A stretch of DNA of 10,370 nucleotides, from positions 1-10,370 of the forward strand of contig JAGLKS010000032.1 in assembly GCA_023140905.1 (NCBI GenBank), given 5' to 3'. This DNA is from Alphaproteobacteria bacterium (GTDB lineage Bacteria; Pseudomonadota; Alphaproteobacteria; Micavibrionales; Micavibrionaceae). Each line of letters begins with the position of its first letter. The first letter of the stretch is position 1. Position numbers and translations under genes: made by a program. Below the pieces are notes generated by a model. It was not told where the DNA came from and searched no databases. It was given only the letters and a program-made list of their open reading frames with translations. This document shows, one piece after another, positions 1 to 7,116 of this stretch.

Positions 1-206
1 TAATATTTTGCCGTGTTTTGTTTTGCACACACTAGAATCAATTAAAACACCGCACTCAACAATTGCAGATTTACCGGATTTTATACGAAATCGCTGTCAT
101 ACAATAAAAGAGCGATTTTAGAACGGTTTACATCGTCCATAGTCCAAGAGCGTTACATCTTCGGCATCTTGACCTAGTCGACTGTACTCTTTTCTATGAT
201 AAATAG
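1..206. other. Non-coding or unassigned left edge
   Basis: No recognisable gene lies here. One plus-strand frame is open from the window edge (first codon at position 2) to a TAG at 119-121, giving 39 codons without any motif I recognise. It could be the 3' end of a gene starting outside the window, but an open run of this length is not rare by chance. The hairpin at 88-118 overlaps the end of that frame, which would suit a terminator. The stretch 122-206 shows nothing beyond AT-rich sequence leading into the rpsD promoter. Confidence 0.35.
88..118 (+). terminator. Inverted repeat, possible terminator of an upstream gene
   Basis: AAATCGCT (88-95) and AGCGATTT (111-118) form a perfect 8-bp stem with a 15-nt loop. 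The T run at 116-119 is partly inside the stem, so the U-tract expected of an intrinsic terminator is weak. The alternative is a protein-binding palindrome upstream of the rpsD promoter. Confidence 0.3.
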
Positions 207-207
207 T

Positions 208-235
208 TTGACATTCTTGCGTAAATCGTTATAAA
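208..235 (+). promoter_or_regulatory. Sigma70-type promoter of rpsD
   Basis: A perfect -35 box TTGACA (208-213) is followed after 16 bp by a -10-like TATAAA (230-235). Transcription would start near 242, leaving a leader of about 118 nt before the rpsD start codon. This is the best consensus promoter in the window, which fits a highly expressed ribosomal protein gene. Confidence 0.75.
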
Positions 236-245
236 TCCCAATCAT

Positions 246-357
246 TCCCGGGAAAGAGAAGGGCTTTTGTGCTTTTCCGTTGAGTTTTTTAGCTCAAACC
301 TGATTTTTGGTCTACCGGGACAACATTATTTATTCATAAAAAGAGAAGGAAATCTCT
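246..357 (+). promoter_or_regulatory. Foldable 5' leader of rpsD with SD in a hairpin loop
   Basis: Three pairings can be seen. TCCCGG (246-251) can pair with CCGGGA (315-320) as a basal stem. Inside it TTGAG (280-284) pairs with CTCAA (293-297). Just before the gene, AGAGA (342-346) pairs with TCTCT (353-357), leaving the hexaloop AGGAAA that contains the Shine-Dalgarno sequence. S4 is known to repress its own mRNA in E. coli and Bacillus through leader structures, so an autoregulatory role is a reasonable inference here. The stems are short, and no match to a known S4 leader family is claimed. Confidence 0.35.
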
Positions 358-359
358 CC

Positions 360-977
360 ATGAGTGGAAAAAGAAATCAATCTAAGCATAAGCTAGATCG
401 CCGTATGGGCGCTAATATCTGGGGGCGTCCGAAGTCTCCTTTCAATAAACGTCAAACCGGACCGGGCATGCACGGTGCGCGTCGCGGTAAGCCTACTGAC
501 TATGGTACACAGCTTTTTGCAAAACAAAAGTTGAAAGGCTATTACGGGTCTATCGGTGAAAGACAATTCCGTCGTTATTACAAAGAAGCAAAGCGTCTTA
601 AAGGTGATACAGGTCAAAATCTTATTGGGCTTCTTGAGCGTCGTCTTGACGCTGTTGTATATCGCGCATGTTTTGTACCAACTGTTTTTGCTGCCCGCCA
701 GTTTGTGAACCACAAGCATGTGACAGTAAATGGTCAGGTTGTGAATATTCCTTCTTATCAAATTAAAGAAGGTGATGTGATTGAAGTGCGCGAGAAATCT
801 CGTGAAATTCCTATGGTTCTTAGCTCTATCGAAACATCAGAACGTGATGTTCCTGATTATATCGAAGTAGATATTAAGGCTATGAAAACAACATATCTCC
901 GCATCCCAAAACTGGAAGATGTGCCTTACGCTGTTCAAATGGAACCAAATCTGGTGGTGGAATTCTATTCACGTTAG
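360..977 (+). CDS. rpsD: 30S ribosomal protein S4
   Basis: S4 is a primary 16S rRNA-binding protein that nucleates assembly of the 30S body and helps maintain decoding accuracy. The 205-residue product has the usual bacterial length. The N-terminal part carries the conserved [15 protein letters not shown] and KQKLKGYYG segments. The S4 RNA-binding domain spans roughly residues 93-155 (RRLDAVVYR, then the loop around [13 protein letters not shown]). No zinc-binding cysteine knuckle is present, so this is the zinc-free form. The ATG at 360 is chosen because family similarity begins there and AGGA lies 9 nt upstream. The open frame extends back to a TTG at 267, but that extension has no SD and no S4 similarity. 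The gene stands alone, with its own promoter and terminator, rather than in the alpha operon as in E. coli. Stand-alone rpsD next to trmJ is, to my knowledge, common in Alphaproteobacteria. Confidence 0.97.
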   Translation: MSGKRNQSKHKLDRRMGANIWGRPKSPFNKRQTGPGMHGARRGKPTDYGTQLFAKQKLKGYYGSIGERQFRRYYKEAKRLKGDTGQNLIGLLERRLDAVVYRACFVPTVFAARQFVNHKHVTVNGQVVNIPSYQIKEGDVIEVREKSREIPMVLSSIETSERDVPDYIEVDIKAMKTTYLRIPKLEDVPYAVQMEPNLVVEFYSR

Positions 978-1016
978 TGAAGGTTAAATAGTTTCGACTG
1001 GAAATAAAGATTAGAC

Positions 1017-1043
1017 AAAAGTCGCCTGATGGGCGGCTTTTTT
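1017..1043. terminator. Bidirectional intrinsic terminator between rpsD and trmJ
   Basis: A 6-bp stem, GTCGCC (1021-1026) with GGCGGC (1032-1037, one G-T pair), closes a 5-nt loop. It is flanked by AAAA on the left and six T on the right (1038-1043). Read on the plus strand it ends rpsD, 40 nt after its stop. Read on the minus strand the same hairpin is followed by TTTT and can end trmJ. Confidence 0.85.
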
Positions 1044-1090
1044 ATCCGCGTAATAAGATCGCCTGCGTGAGTTGGCAGAGCTTCATTTAT

Positions 1091-1969
1091 TCATTCATCA
1101 CGTGTTTTGTTACCTCTTAAGGCTGAGAGAATGCCGTGGAGAGTGCGTAATTCTTGTAGGCTTATGTCGCTGCGGGTGAAAATGTTGCGGATATTAACCA
1201 TCATAGTTGGCTTCATTTCCGGTGTTCGGAAAAAGCGGCGTGATTCCAGATCACTTTCCAATCGTTCTATAAATCCGTTTATTTCTCCTTGAGGAGCACT
1301 TTCGCTGTCATTCATATCAAGAGTAGGGGGGGCTTTACTATCATAGCTATTTGTGTGATCCCGCGCGTGAGCGTGAAGCCTGCGTGGCGTTTGAACGCTT
1401 TTGTCATCGAATGATGACAAAATGGTATAATAGCATTTATGCCATTCATATGCGGCGAGTAAAACGCTTTGCGCCAGATTAATGGAAGCAAATTGCGGGT
1501 TGGTTGGAAAGCTCATAATAGCCTGACACAAGCTAAGCTCGCCATTGGTTAAGCCTGTGCGTTCTGCGCCGAATATTATCCCTGTTTTTTGATTATCATT
1601 AATGCGTGTGCTTATTTCCTGCATCGCGTTGGCTGGGTTATAGACGGGCTTTACCATATCGCGGTGACGCGCTGTGGTTGCAAGTGTAAAGTTAAGGTCG
1701 CTTATAGCATCTTGAAGTGTGTCAAATATTTTGACCGGAGACATCAGATCCAGTGCTCCTGAAGCTGTGGCAGTAGCGCGTTCGTTTGGCCATCCGTCAC
1801 GAGGGGAAACTATGCGCAAATCGGTAAGCTGAAAGTTAAGCATAGCACGGGCTGCCGCGCCGATATTTTCTCCCATTTGTGGTCGGCATAAGATAATGAC
1901 CGGAGCAGGAGGTATAGGCGTAAACTTCTGGTTGTTATTGTTTTTGTTTGATTCGCGTTTATGTTGCAT
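1091..1969 (-). CDS. trmJ: tRNA (cytidine/uridine-32-2'-O-)-methyltransferase TrmJ-type
   Basis: This is a SPOUT-class methyltransferase predicted to methylate the 2'-hydroxyl of nucleotide 32 in the anticodon loop of tRNAs, using S-adenosylmethionine, in the cytoplasm. The three SpoU/TrmH motifs are visible: RPQMGENIGAAARA (residues 29-42, motif 1), IIFGAERTGL (131-140, motif 2) and FASINLAQSV (160-169, motif 3, part of the knotted cofactor site). A polar linker (about 185-230, rich in Asp and Ser) connects to a helical C-terminal domain, as in TrmJ. Length 292 is slightly above the E. coli protein, and the N-terminus has an Asn-rich tail (residues 8-13). The ATG at 1969 is the only good start, but the best SD-like string, AGAAGGA, is about 16 nt upstream, which is further than usual. 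The gene converges on rpsD and diverges from the small gene at 2113. Family assignment is firm; the exact target nucleotide is inferred. Confidence 0.93.
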   Translation of the reverse strand: MQHKRESNKNNNNQKFTPIPPAPVIILCRPQMGENIGAAARAMLNFQLTDLRIVSPRDGWPNERATATASGALDLMSPVKIFDTLQDAISDLNFTLATTARHRDMVKPVYNPANAMQEISTRINDNQKTGIIFGAERTGLTNGELSLCQAIMSFPTNPQFASINLAQSVLLAAYEWHKCYYTILSSFDDKSVQTPRRLHAHARDHTNSYDSKAPPTLDMNDSESAPQGEINGFIERLESDLESRRFFRTPEMKPTMMVNIRNIFTRSDISLQELRTLHGILSALRGNKTRDE

Positions 1970-2019
1970 TGCGGTGTTGTATTTATCCTTCTGTAATATA
2001 AGGGTTTTCGCGGTGCAGC

Positions 2020-2048
2020 TTTACTTTTATGGTAAAAGAGGGTATAAG
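2020..2048 (+). promoter_or_regulatory. Probable promoter of the small gene at 2113
   Basis: TTTACT (2020-2025, four of six matches to TTGACA) and TATAAG (2043-2048, five of six to TATAAT) are separated by 17 bp. Transcription would begin near 2055, giving a leader of about 58 nt. The spacer and start region coincide with inverted repeats described in the next entry. Confidence 0.45.
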
Positions 2049-2065
2049 ATTAACCATAAAGGTTA
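2026..2065. repeat. Two overlapping inverted repeats over a promoter (operator-like)
   Basis: TTTATGGT (2026-2033) and ACCATAAA (2053-2060) are a perfect 8-bp inverted repeat, 19 bp apart, that brackets the predicted -10 box. A second perfect repeat, TAACC (2051-2055) and GGTTA (2061-2065), overlaps its right arm at the predicted transcription start. The location suggests repressor half-sites, or a hairpin at the very 5' end of the transcript. No regulator family can be named from the sequence. Confidence 0.4.
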
Positions 2066-2112
2066 GGCAAGTTGGAAACAAAAATAAAGCAAAGAATAGG
2101 GTGTTATTTGTT

Positions 2113-2346
2113 ATGCTAATGAAATCCAGTTTACGTGATGTAATTGAAGCCTCTGGTGGTTCATTTAGTATCATTGAGGAATTCTCTGAGCTATCTCCGC
2201 GGCGTAAGGTTTTGCTTTGTGACCATTTGTTCACGGAAGGCCGTCAGGCTTTTTATAATACGATTGAGCTTCTTTGGCCGCAATCTAATGATGATGATGC
2301 GCTTGAGCTTGAAAAATTCCTTTATTCCATGAAATACACTTTCTAA
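2113..2346 (+). CDS. Small hypothetical protein
   Basis: I do not recognise this 77-residue protein. It begins MLMKSSLRDVIEASGG and ends SMKYTF. It is predicted mostly helical, with no signal peptide, membrane segment, cysteine pair or obvious DNA-binding motif. It has an acidic run (NDDDALELE) near the C-terminus. The ATG at 2113 is preferred over an ATG at 2119 and over an in-frame ATG at 2029. AGGGTG at 2098-2103 lies 9 nt upstream of 2113, and the 2029 start would lie before the predicted transcription start. It is divergent from trmJ and convergent with gltX (46 nt between stops), so it is a one-gene unit. Support for coding is its own promoter and SD plus ordinary codon use. The overlapping minus-strand frame (1983-2234) has no comparable signals. 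Confidence 0.6.
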   Translation: MLMKSSLRDVIEASGGSFSIIEEFSELSPRRKVLLCDHLFTEGRQAFYNTIELLWPQSNDDDALELEKFLYSMKYTF

Positions 2347-2392
2347 TACAAATTACTATACCTTTATAGCATAGAGATTAGCACCTGATATT

Positions 2393-3739
2393 TCATTCAG
2401 GGCTGTATTGTAGGCGTTTCTTGACGTTTTCTTCACCGATCAGCAATAAGAGTTGACCTAGTTCGGGACCATGATCCATGCCGGTTAAAGCTTGGCGTAA
2501 TGGCATAAAGAGTTGCTTACCTTTGCGTCCTGTTTGTTCTTTTACGGCTTTAGTCCATTCTTGCCATGTATTTTCATCCCATGGTGTAGCAGGGAGAAGC
2601 TCCATAGCTTGTAGAGCAAAGTTTCTGTCTTCGATAATTGGAGTAACCGGACCTTTGGCGACGCGCCACCATTCTTTAGCGTCTGTCAGGCGTTTAATAT
2701 TGGGCTGAATAGCGAGCCAGAATTCTCCATCCATTTTGTCTAAACCTAACTCAGCCAAGCGGTCTTTGACCTCTGTAAAACTTAGATTATGCAGGATTTT
2801 TGTGTTCAGGCGATATAATTCATCCAGATCAAATTTGGGTGTTGCACGTGAAAATTTGCTCAAATCAAAGCTTTTCACAACATCTTCGATATTTGCGAAT
2901 GGTTCAATTGGGTCGGAGGAGCCTAGACGTGCCATGAGGCTAACAACAGCCATCGGGTCTAGTCCTTCTTTGCGTAAGTCTCTTAGGCTCAGAGATCCGT
3001 GGCGTTTGGAGAGTTTGCTACCTTCTTTATCAGATAGAAGCGGTAAGTGTGCAAATGTTGGGATTTGGGCACCAAAAGCTTTGAACATCTGTATGTGGCA
3101 AGCTGTGTTAGAAACATGGTCTTCACCGCGGATAATATGGGTCATACCGTATTCTATGTCATCAATAACCGAGCATAGATGATATAGTGGTGTACCGTCT
3201 TCCCTAATCAAAACGGGGTCGGATAGGTCTGATCCTCTGAACTTCACGGGACCGCGAACAAGGTCATTCCATTCGATTGGTTCATGTTCCAGTTTAAACC
3301 GCCAATGAGGCTTGCTTCCTTGAGCATCGAAGGATGCTTTTTGCTCATCTGTCAAGCTCAGTGCTTCGCGGTCATAAATAGGAGGAAGCTTGCGCGACAG
3401 AAGGCTTTTGCGCTTGAGGTCCAGCTCTTCCGGTGTTTCATAGCATGGGTAGAGTCGGCCTTGTTCTTTGAGCCATTCAATCTTTTCGTTGTAGATATCC
3501 ATACGGTCTTTTTGGCGGGTTTTCTCATCCCAATCCATCCCAATCCATGTCAGGCCTTCTTCAATGGCTATTTCGTATTCTTGCTTGGAGCGTTCCTGAT
3601 CTGTGTCGTCAATCCGCAAAAGGAAGCGGCCATTATTTGCACGGGTGAACAGCCATGTAATAAGGGCTGTGCGGGCGTTTCCAATATGCATCATTCCAGT
3701 TGGAGAGGGGGCGAATCTGACTTTTACTTCATTATTCAT
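2393..3739 (-). CDS. gltX: Glutamate--tRNA ligase
   Basis: This class I aminoacyl-tRNA synthetase activates glutamate with ATP and loads it on tRNA-Glu (in many alphaproteobacteria also on tRNA-Gln, followed by GatCAB amidation). The Rossmann-fold signature FAPSPTG (residues 9-15) with HIGN (18-21) is the HIGH motif, and KLSKR (242-246) is the KMSKS loop. Other family blocks are LRIDDTD (41-47) and IDDIEYGMTHIIRGEDHVSNT (from 192). The C-terminal helical anticodon-binding domain is present. At 448 residues it is near the short end of the family and lacks the zinc-binding cysteine cluster of the E. coli enzyme. Alphaproteobacteria often carry two GltX paralogues; which one this is cannot be decided here. 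The ATG at 3739 has only a weak SD (AGAAG). It is the last gene of the aroG-nadE-gltX series, 63 nt after nadE. I see no convincing terminator after its stop. Confidence 0.95.
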   Translation of the reverse strand: MNNEVKVRFAPSPTGMMHIGNARTALITWLFTRANNGRFLLRIDDTDQERSKQEYEIAIEEGLTWIGMDWDEKTRQKDRMDIYNEKIEWLKEQGRLYPCYETPEELDLKRKSLLSRKLPPIYDREALSLTDEQKASFDAQGSKPHWRFKLEHEPIEWNDLVRGPVKFRGSDLSDPVLIREDGTPLYHLCSVIDDIEYGMTHIIRGEDHVSNTACHIQMFKAFGAQIPTFAHLPLLSDKEGSKLSKRHGSLSLRDLRKEGLDPMAVVSLMARLGSSDPIEPFANIEDVVKSFDLSKFSRATPKFDLDELYRLNTKILHNLSFTEVKDRLAELGLDKMDGEFWLAIQPNIKRLTDAKEWWRVAKGPVTPIIEDRNFALQAMELLPATPWDENTWQEWTKAVKEQTGRKGKQLFMPLRQALTGMDHGPELGQLLLLIGEENVKKRLQYSPE

Positions 3740-3802
3740 CTTATCTTCTACTTTTTGTTTTATTTCAGCGGCAACCGCAAGCTTCTTTAAATAGCCGGAA
3801 AA

Positions 3803-5485
3803 CTAGGATTTTTCAATCTTATTTACAAAATGATTTGTAAGTGGATAGCGACGGTCGCGGCCAAAGCCTCTGAAAGAGATGCGTGTACCGGGTGCTGCTT
3901 GAAAACGCTTATATTCAGTGTTCTTAAGCAGGCGCGCGATTTTCTCTATATCTTGTGGGTGTTGCAGGCATTTGTCGCGTATATCCAATAGATCTTGTGG
4001 TGCTGAAATCCAGTCTACATTATCATAGTCTATGAGTAAGCGCAGGATATCATCCAGCAAATCGTAAGGTGGAAGCGAGTCTTCATCCTTTTGATTGGCG
4101 CGAAGCTCCGCGGTCGGGGCTTTAGTCAAGATATTATCAGGAATGACCTGACTTTGAGTATTGCGCCATTCTGCCAGCTTGTAGACATCAGTCTTATAGA
4201 CATCTTTTAGGGCATTAAATCCACCATTCATATCACCATAAAGCGTACAATAACCTACAGCAACTTCGCTTTTATTACCCGTGGTCAGGAGGAGGGCACC
4301 TGCCATATTAGACAAAGCCATAAGGATTGTTCCACGAATTCGGCTTTGTGTATTCTCATGCGCTACGCCTGAAAGCCCCGGAATTGTTTGCTTAAAGGCT
4401 TCCACAGCATTAAAAATAGGAATTGTTTCACATGAAACATTGAGAAGTTTTATGCACTTTTGTGCATCTTTTATGCTTTCGTCTGAAGTGAATTCTGATG
4501 GGAGCATCACACAACGTACATGCTCAGACCCAAAAGCATCCACAGCAATAGCGAGTGTTAGAGCGCTGTCAATTCCACCGGATAATCCTAGTATAGCGTC
4601 TTTGAAGCCGTTCTTATAAGCATAATCCCGAACACCGGTTACAAGGGCTTTATACAGAAGTTCTGTAGGATTCAAAGCTTGTGCGCTGGTTTTGTTATCA
4701 GCAATGGTTAGTTTTGGTAAAGCCCCCTCCTCTCCTGATACTGAGCGAAGTATTATGGAAAAAACATCTTCCTCAAAAGCAGGGGCGTTATAAATCTCTG
4801 AGAAATCTTTCTTTATAACAAATGAGCGTCCGTCAAAAACAAGTTCGTCTTGCCCTCCTACCATGTTGAGATATACAAGATCCAGACCTGTTTCTTCGAT
4901 AGCTTTATTCGTCACCTCTTTACGTTCGTTCTCTTGATAAACGTGAAACGGGCTGCCGTTAACAGCAATCAAAATTTGCGCGCCATTGTTTTTTAGATAG
5001 CGTGGAACTTCAGCATACCAAACATCTTCACAGATCATAATGCCCAAAGCATAGCCACGGAATATATATGGTTCTGGTAAAGGCCCTGAGGCAAAAGTGC
5101 GCGGTTCGTCAAAAACATGGTTATTAGGCAGCATATGCTTGTAGAAGATATGACGAATTTCCCCTTTTTCGATGAGTATAGCTGCATTATAGAGTCTGCC
5201 GTTTTCTTTCCAGATAGTCGGGATAAGTGCCGCGCTTTGGAAGAGTTGGCTTGTTGCACATATTTCCTCGACTTTGTTTCTAACAGCGTCAGAAAAGGAT
5301 GCATTCAAAACAAGGTCTTCAGGGGGATAGCCGCATAAAAACAGCTCTGGAAAGATGATTAAATCACAGTCTTGATCATGCTCTTTCCAAAGCTCAAGCA
5401 TGTGCTGTGCATTACCGGCGATTTCTCCAACAGTCGGATTAAGCTGGGCACATGTGATTTTGATTGTCTTAGTGTCTAAATCCAT
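3803..5485 (-). CDS. nadE: Glutamine-dependent NAD+ synthetase
   Basis: This enzyme makes NAD+ from deamido-NAD+, ATP and glutamine, the last step of NAD synthesis. The N-terminal half is a carbon-nitrogen hydrolase (glutaminase) with the catalytic triad visible: Glu47 (in FPELFLCGYPPEDL), Lys116 (FYKHMLPN) and Cys152 (IMICEDVWY). The ammonia is used by the C-terminal synthetase domain, which has the ATP-pyrophosphatase P-loop LSGGIDS (301-307). It also has TTGNKSEVAVGYCTLYGD (401-418) and the TKAPTAELR block near 454-462. Length (560) is typical of the two-domain glutamine-using type, and no key residue is missing. The ATG at 5485 fits the family N-terminus (ITCAQLNPTVG follows directly), although its SD is weak. 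Only 15 nt separate it from the aroG stop, so co-transcription and possibly translational coupling with aroG are likely. Confidence 0.96.
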   Translation of the reverse strand: MDLDTKTIKITCAQLNPTVGEIAGNAQHMLELWKEHDQDCDLIIFPELFLCGYPPEDLVLNASFSDAVRNKVEEICATSQLFQSAALIPTIWKENGRLYNAAILIEKGEIRHIFYKHMLPNNHVFDEPRTFASGPLPEPYIFRGYALGIMICEDVWYAEVPRYLKNNGAQILIAVNGSPFHVYQENERKEVTNKAIEETGLDLVYLNMVGGQDELVFDGRSFVIKKDFSEIYNAPAFEEDVFSIILRSVSGEEGALPKLTIADNKTSAQALNPTELLYKALVTGVRDYAYKNGFKDAILGLSGGIDSALTLAIAVDAFGSEHVRCVMLPSEFTSDESIKDAQKCIKLLNVSCETIPIFNAVEAFKQTIPGLSGVAHENTQSRIRGTILMALSNMAGALLLTTGNKSEVAVGYCTLYGDMNGGFNALKDVYKTDVYKLAEWRNTQSQVIPDNILTKAPTAELRANQKDEDSLPPYDLLDDILRLLIDYDNVDWISAPQDLLDIRDKCLQHPQDIEKIARLLKNTEYKRFQAAPGTRISFRGFGRDRRYPLTNHFVNKIEKS

Positions 5486-5500
5486 TGTTCTGTTTCGCGT

Positions 5501-6898
5501 TTATTGCGCGGCTCTATAATCTGCGTCTTCTCTATCATTACAGCGTGGGCAAATATCCCTTAGCTCATCAGAGATCAAGAAAGCCAGTTCCAGAGCCTGA
5601 TTAGCATTAAGGCGCGGATCACAATGTGTGTGATAACGGCTGGACAGATCTTCATCACCAATAGCATGAGCACCGCCGACGCATTCTGTTACATCTTGCC
5701 CTGTCATTTCAATGTGTATACCGCCGGGATGTGTGCCTTCTGTTTTATGGACAGCGAAGAAATTTTTAACCTCGGCAAGTATATTGTCAAATGGGCGTGT
5801 TTTAAAACCGGAATGTGACTTGATTGTATTTCCATGCATTGGATCACAAGACCAAACAACGCTTCGGCCTTCGTTTTTAACAGCGCGAACAAGCGGAGTC
5901 AGTTTCTCTTCAACATGGTCATATCCCATGCGTGCGATTAATGTTAGCCGCCCCGGAATATTATCAGGGTTTAAAACATCAATAAGACGTAACAGCTCAT
6001 CAGTGCTTAAAGCAGGCGAGCATTTAAGGCCTATCGGGTTTTTGATACCGCGTACAAATTCTACTTGTGCATTTTCCAGTTGATGAGTACGCGCTCCTAT
6101 CCAGACAAGATGGGCGGATGTGTCATAGTAATCGTCAGTCAAACTGTCTGTACGGGTTAAGGCTTCTTCATAAGGCAATAACAGCGCTTCATGTGATGTG
6201 TAGAAGTCTGTTTGTTTAAGAGTAGGGACGGTTTCTGATGTGATGCCGCAAGCTTTCATAAAGCATAGAGCATTGTTGATCTGGTTAGATAAGGTTTGAT
6301 AACGTTCACCTAATGGGCTATTAGCAACAAAGTCGAGGTTCCACTGATGCACACGGTTTAGATCAGCGTATCCGCCGCTGGCAAAAGCACGCAGCAGGTT
6401 CAAAGTTGCAGAAGACTGATGATATGCATCAATCATGCGCTGTGGGTTTGGTTCACGGGATTCTGATGTAAATTCGAGGGAATTAACAATATCTCCACGA
6501 TAGCTAGGAAGAGTTATGTCGCCTTGCGTTTCATTATCACTTGAACGGGGTTTGGCAAATTGTCCGGCCATGCGGCCTAGCTTAACAATAGGCATGGAAC
6601 CGGAATAAGTCATAACTACAGCCATTTGCAAAAGAGCGCGAAATGTATCACGGATTTTATTAGCATTAAATTCTGCAAAGCTTTCGGCACAATCCCCGCC
6701 TTGTAACAAAAAGGCATTGCCTTCGGCCACATCTCCCAGACGTGCTTGTAAGTTACGGGCTTCGCCTGCAAAAACAAGCGGGGGCAATTTTTGGAGCTGA
6801 TTTTCAGTGTTTTCCAAAGCAGCAATATCTTTATAATTGGGCAATTGTTTTGCAGGTTTTGTTCTCCAGCTATCAGGACTCCATTGAGTTGTTGTCAT
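5501..6898 (-). CDS. aroG: Class II 3-deoxy-7-phosphoheptulonate (DAHP) synthase
   Basis: It condenses phosphoenolpyruvate and erythrose 4-phosphate to DAHP, the first step of the shikimate pathway to aromatic amino acids. Class II (plant/mycobacterial) blocks are all present: LLQGGDCAE with metal-ligand Cys70, KPRS (116-119), [13 protein letters not shown] (from 263), [10 protein letters not shown] (284-293), [10 protein letters not shown] (330-339), CDPMHGNT with His355, [15 protein letters not shown] with Glu397, and HCDPRLN with Asp427. These are the four metal ligands of the family, and their spacing (355/397/427) matches that of the M. tuberculosis enzyme. At 465 residues it is of usual length. 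I chose the ATG at 6898, which has a GTGGA SD-like string about 7 nt upstream, rather than the in-frame GTG four codons earlier. First gene of the probable aroG-nadE-gltX operon. The symbol follows mycobacterial usage. Confidence 0.96.
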   Translation of the reverse strand: MTTTQWSPDSWRTKPAKQLPNYKDIAALENTENQLQKLPPLVFAGEARNLQARLGDVAEGNAFLLQGGDCAESFAEFNANKIRDTFRALLQMAVVMTYSGSMPIVKLGRMAGQFAKPRSSDNETQGDITLPSYRGDIVNSLEFTSESREPNPQRMIDAYHQSSATLNLLRAFASGGYADLNRVHQWNLDFVANSPLGERYQTLSNQINNALCFMKACGITSETVPTLKQTDFYTSHEALLLPYEEALTRTDSLTDDYYDTSAHLVWIGARTHQLENAQVEFVRGIKNPIGLKCSPALSTDELLRLIDVLNPDNIPGRLTLIARMGYDHVEEKLTPLVRAVKNEGRSVVWSCDPMHGNTIKSHSGFKTRPFDNILAEVKNFFAVHKTEGTHPGGIHIEMTGQDVTECVGGAHAIGDEDLSSRYHTHCDPRLNANQALELAFLISDELRDICPRCNDREDADYRAAQ

Positions 6899-6962
6899 TT
6901 TATTTTCCACTTATTAAGCTTTTGTTTAATTTGATCGTGTATGAACATCGGTTATGCCTTAA

Positions 6963-6991
6963 ATTATGATGATAATCAAATATTTTGTCAT
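6963..6991 (-). promoter_or_regulatory. Promoter of the aroG-nadE-gltX series
   Basis: Read on the minus strand, ATGACA (6986-6991, five of six to TTGACA) is followed after exactly 17 bp by CATAAT (6963-6968, five of six to TATAAT). The start would be near 6956, about 58 nt before the aroG ATG. No attenuator-like leader peptide rich in aromatic codons was seen in that leader. Confidence 0.6.
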
Positions 6992-7029
6992 TTTGTAAAT
7001 GTGCTTGTCAGAGATAAGGATTCGTCTTT

Positions 7030-7055
7030 ATTATTATTTTAGATTATTATTTTAG
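7030..7055. repeat. Perfect 13-bp tandem repeat upstream of a promoter
   Basis: The 13-mer ATTATTATTTTAG occurs twice back to back (7030-7042 and 7043-7055) without mismatch. It ends one base before the predicted -35 box of the phosphodiesterase-like gene. This places it where an AT-rich UP element or an activator would bind. Confidence 0.7.
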
Positions 7056-7056
7056 C

Positions 7057-7084
7057 TGGACGGTGTATGTATAAAGTGTATAAA
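7057..7084 (+). promoter_or_regulatory. Probable promoter of the phosphodiesterase-like gene
   Basis: TGGACG (7057-7062, four of six to TTGACA) and TATAAA (7079-7084) are spaced by 16 bp, and transcription would begin near 7091. An inverted repeat TGTATG (7064-7069) / CATACA (7085-7090) brackets the -10 box, with centres about two helical turns apart. It could be an operator or, less likely, a coincidence of AT-rich sequence. Confidence 0.45.
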
Positions 7085-7116
7085 CATACAACTGTGGGAA
7101 GGTGGAGTTATAATTT

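Noticed and set aside
267..359. N-terminal extension of rpsD from a TTG at 267
   Set aside because: No SD at 267, no S4 similarity in the extra 31 residues, and a good SD plus family N-terminus at 360.
1983..2234. Minus-strand frame of 83 codons overlapping the small gene
   Set aside because: It has no promoter or SD of its own. The plus-strand frame has both, and the two cannot easily both be genes.
2384..2401. 5-bp inverted repeat CCTGA/TCAGG around the gltX stop as a terminator
   Set aside because: Stem is short and there is no U-tract on either strand.
2736..3182. Plus-strand open frame of 148 codons antisense to gltX
   Set aside because: Shadow of the GltX catalytic domain, with low-complexity composition and no SD.
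3527..3546. Tandem 10-bp repeat ATCCCAATCC
   Set aside because: It encodes the conserved WIGMDWDE segment of GltX, so the repetition follows from the protein sequence.
3768..3778. GCGG/CCGC hairpin between nadE and gltX as a terminator
   Set aside because: Only 4 bp with a 3-nt loop and no clean U-run after it; more likely chance within an operon gap.
3284..3790. Plus-strand open frame of 168 codons antisense to gltX
   Set aside because: Lies opposite conserved GltX coding sequence, has no recognisable domain and no start signals; a shadow frame.
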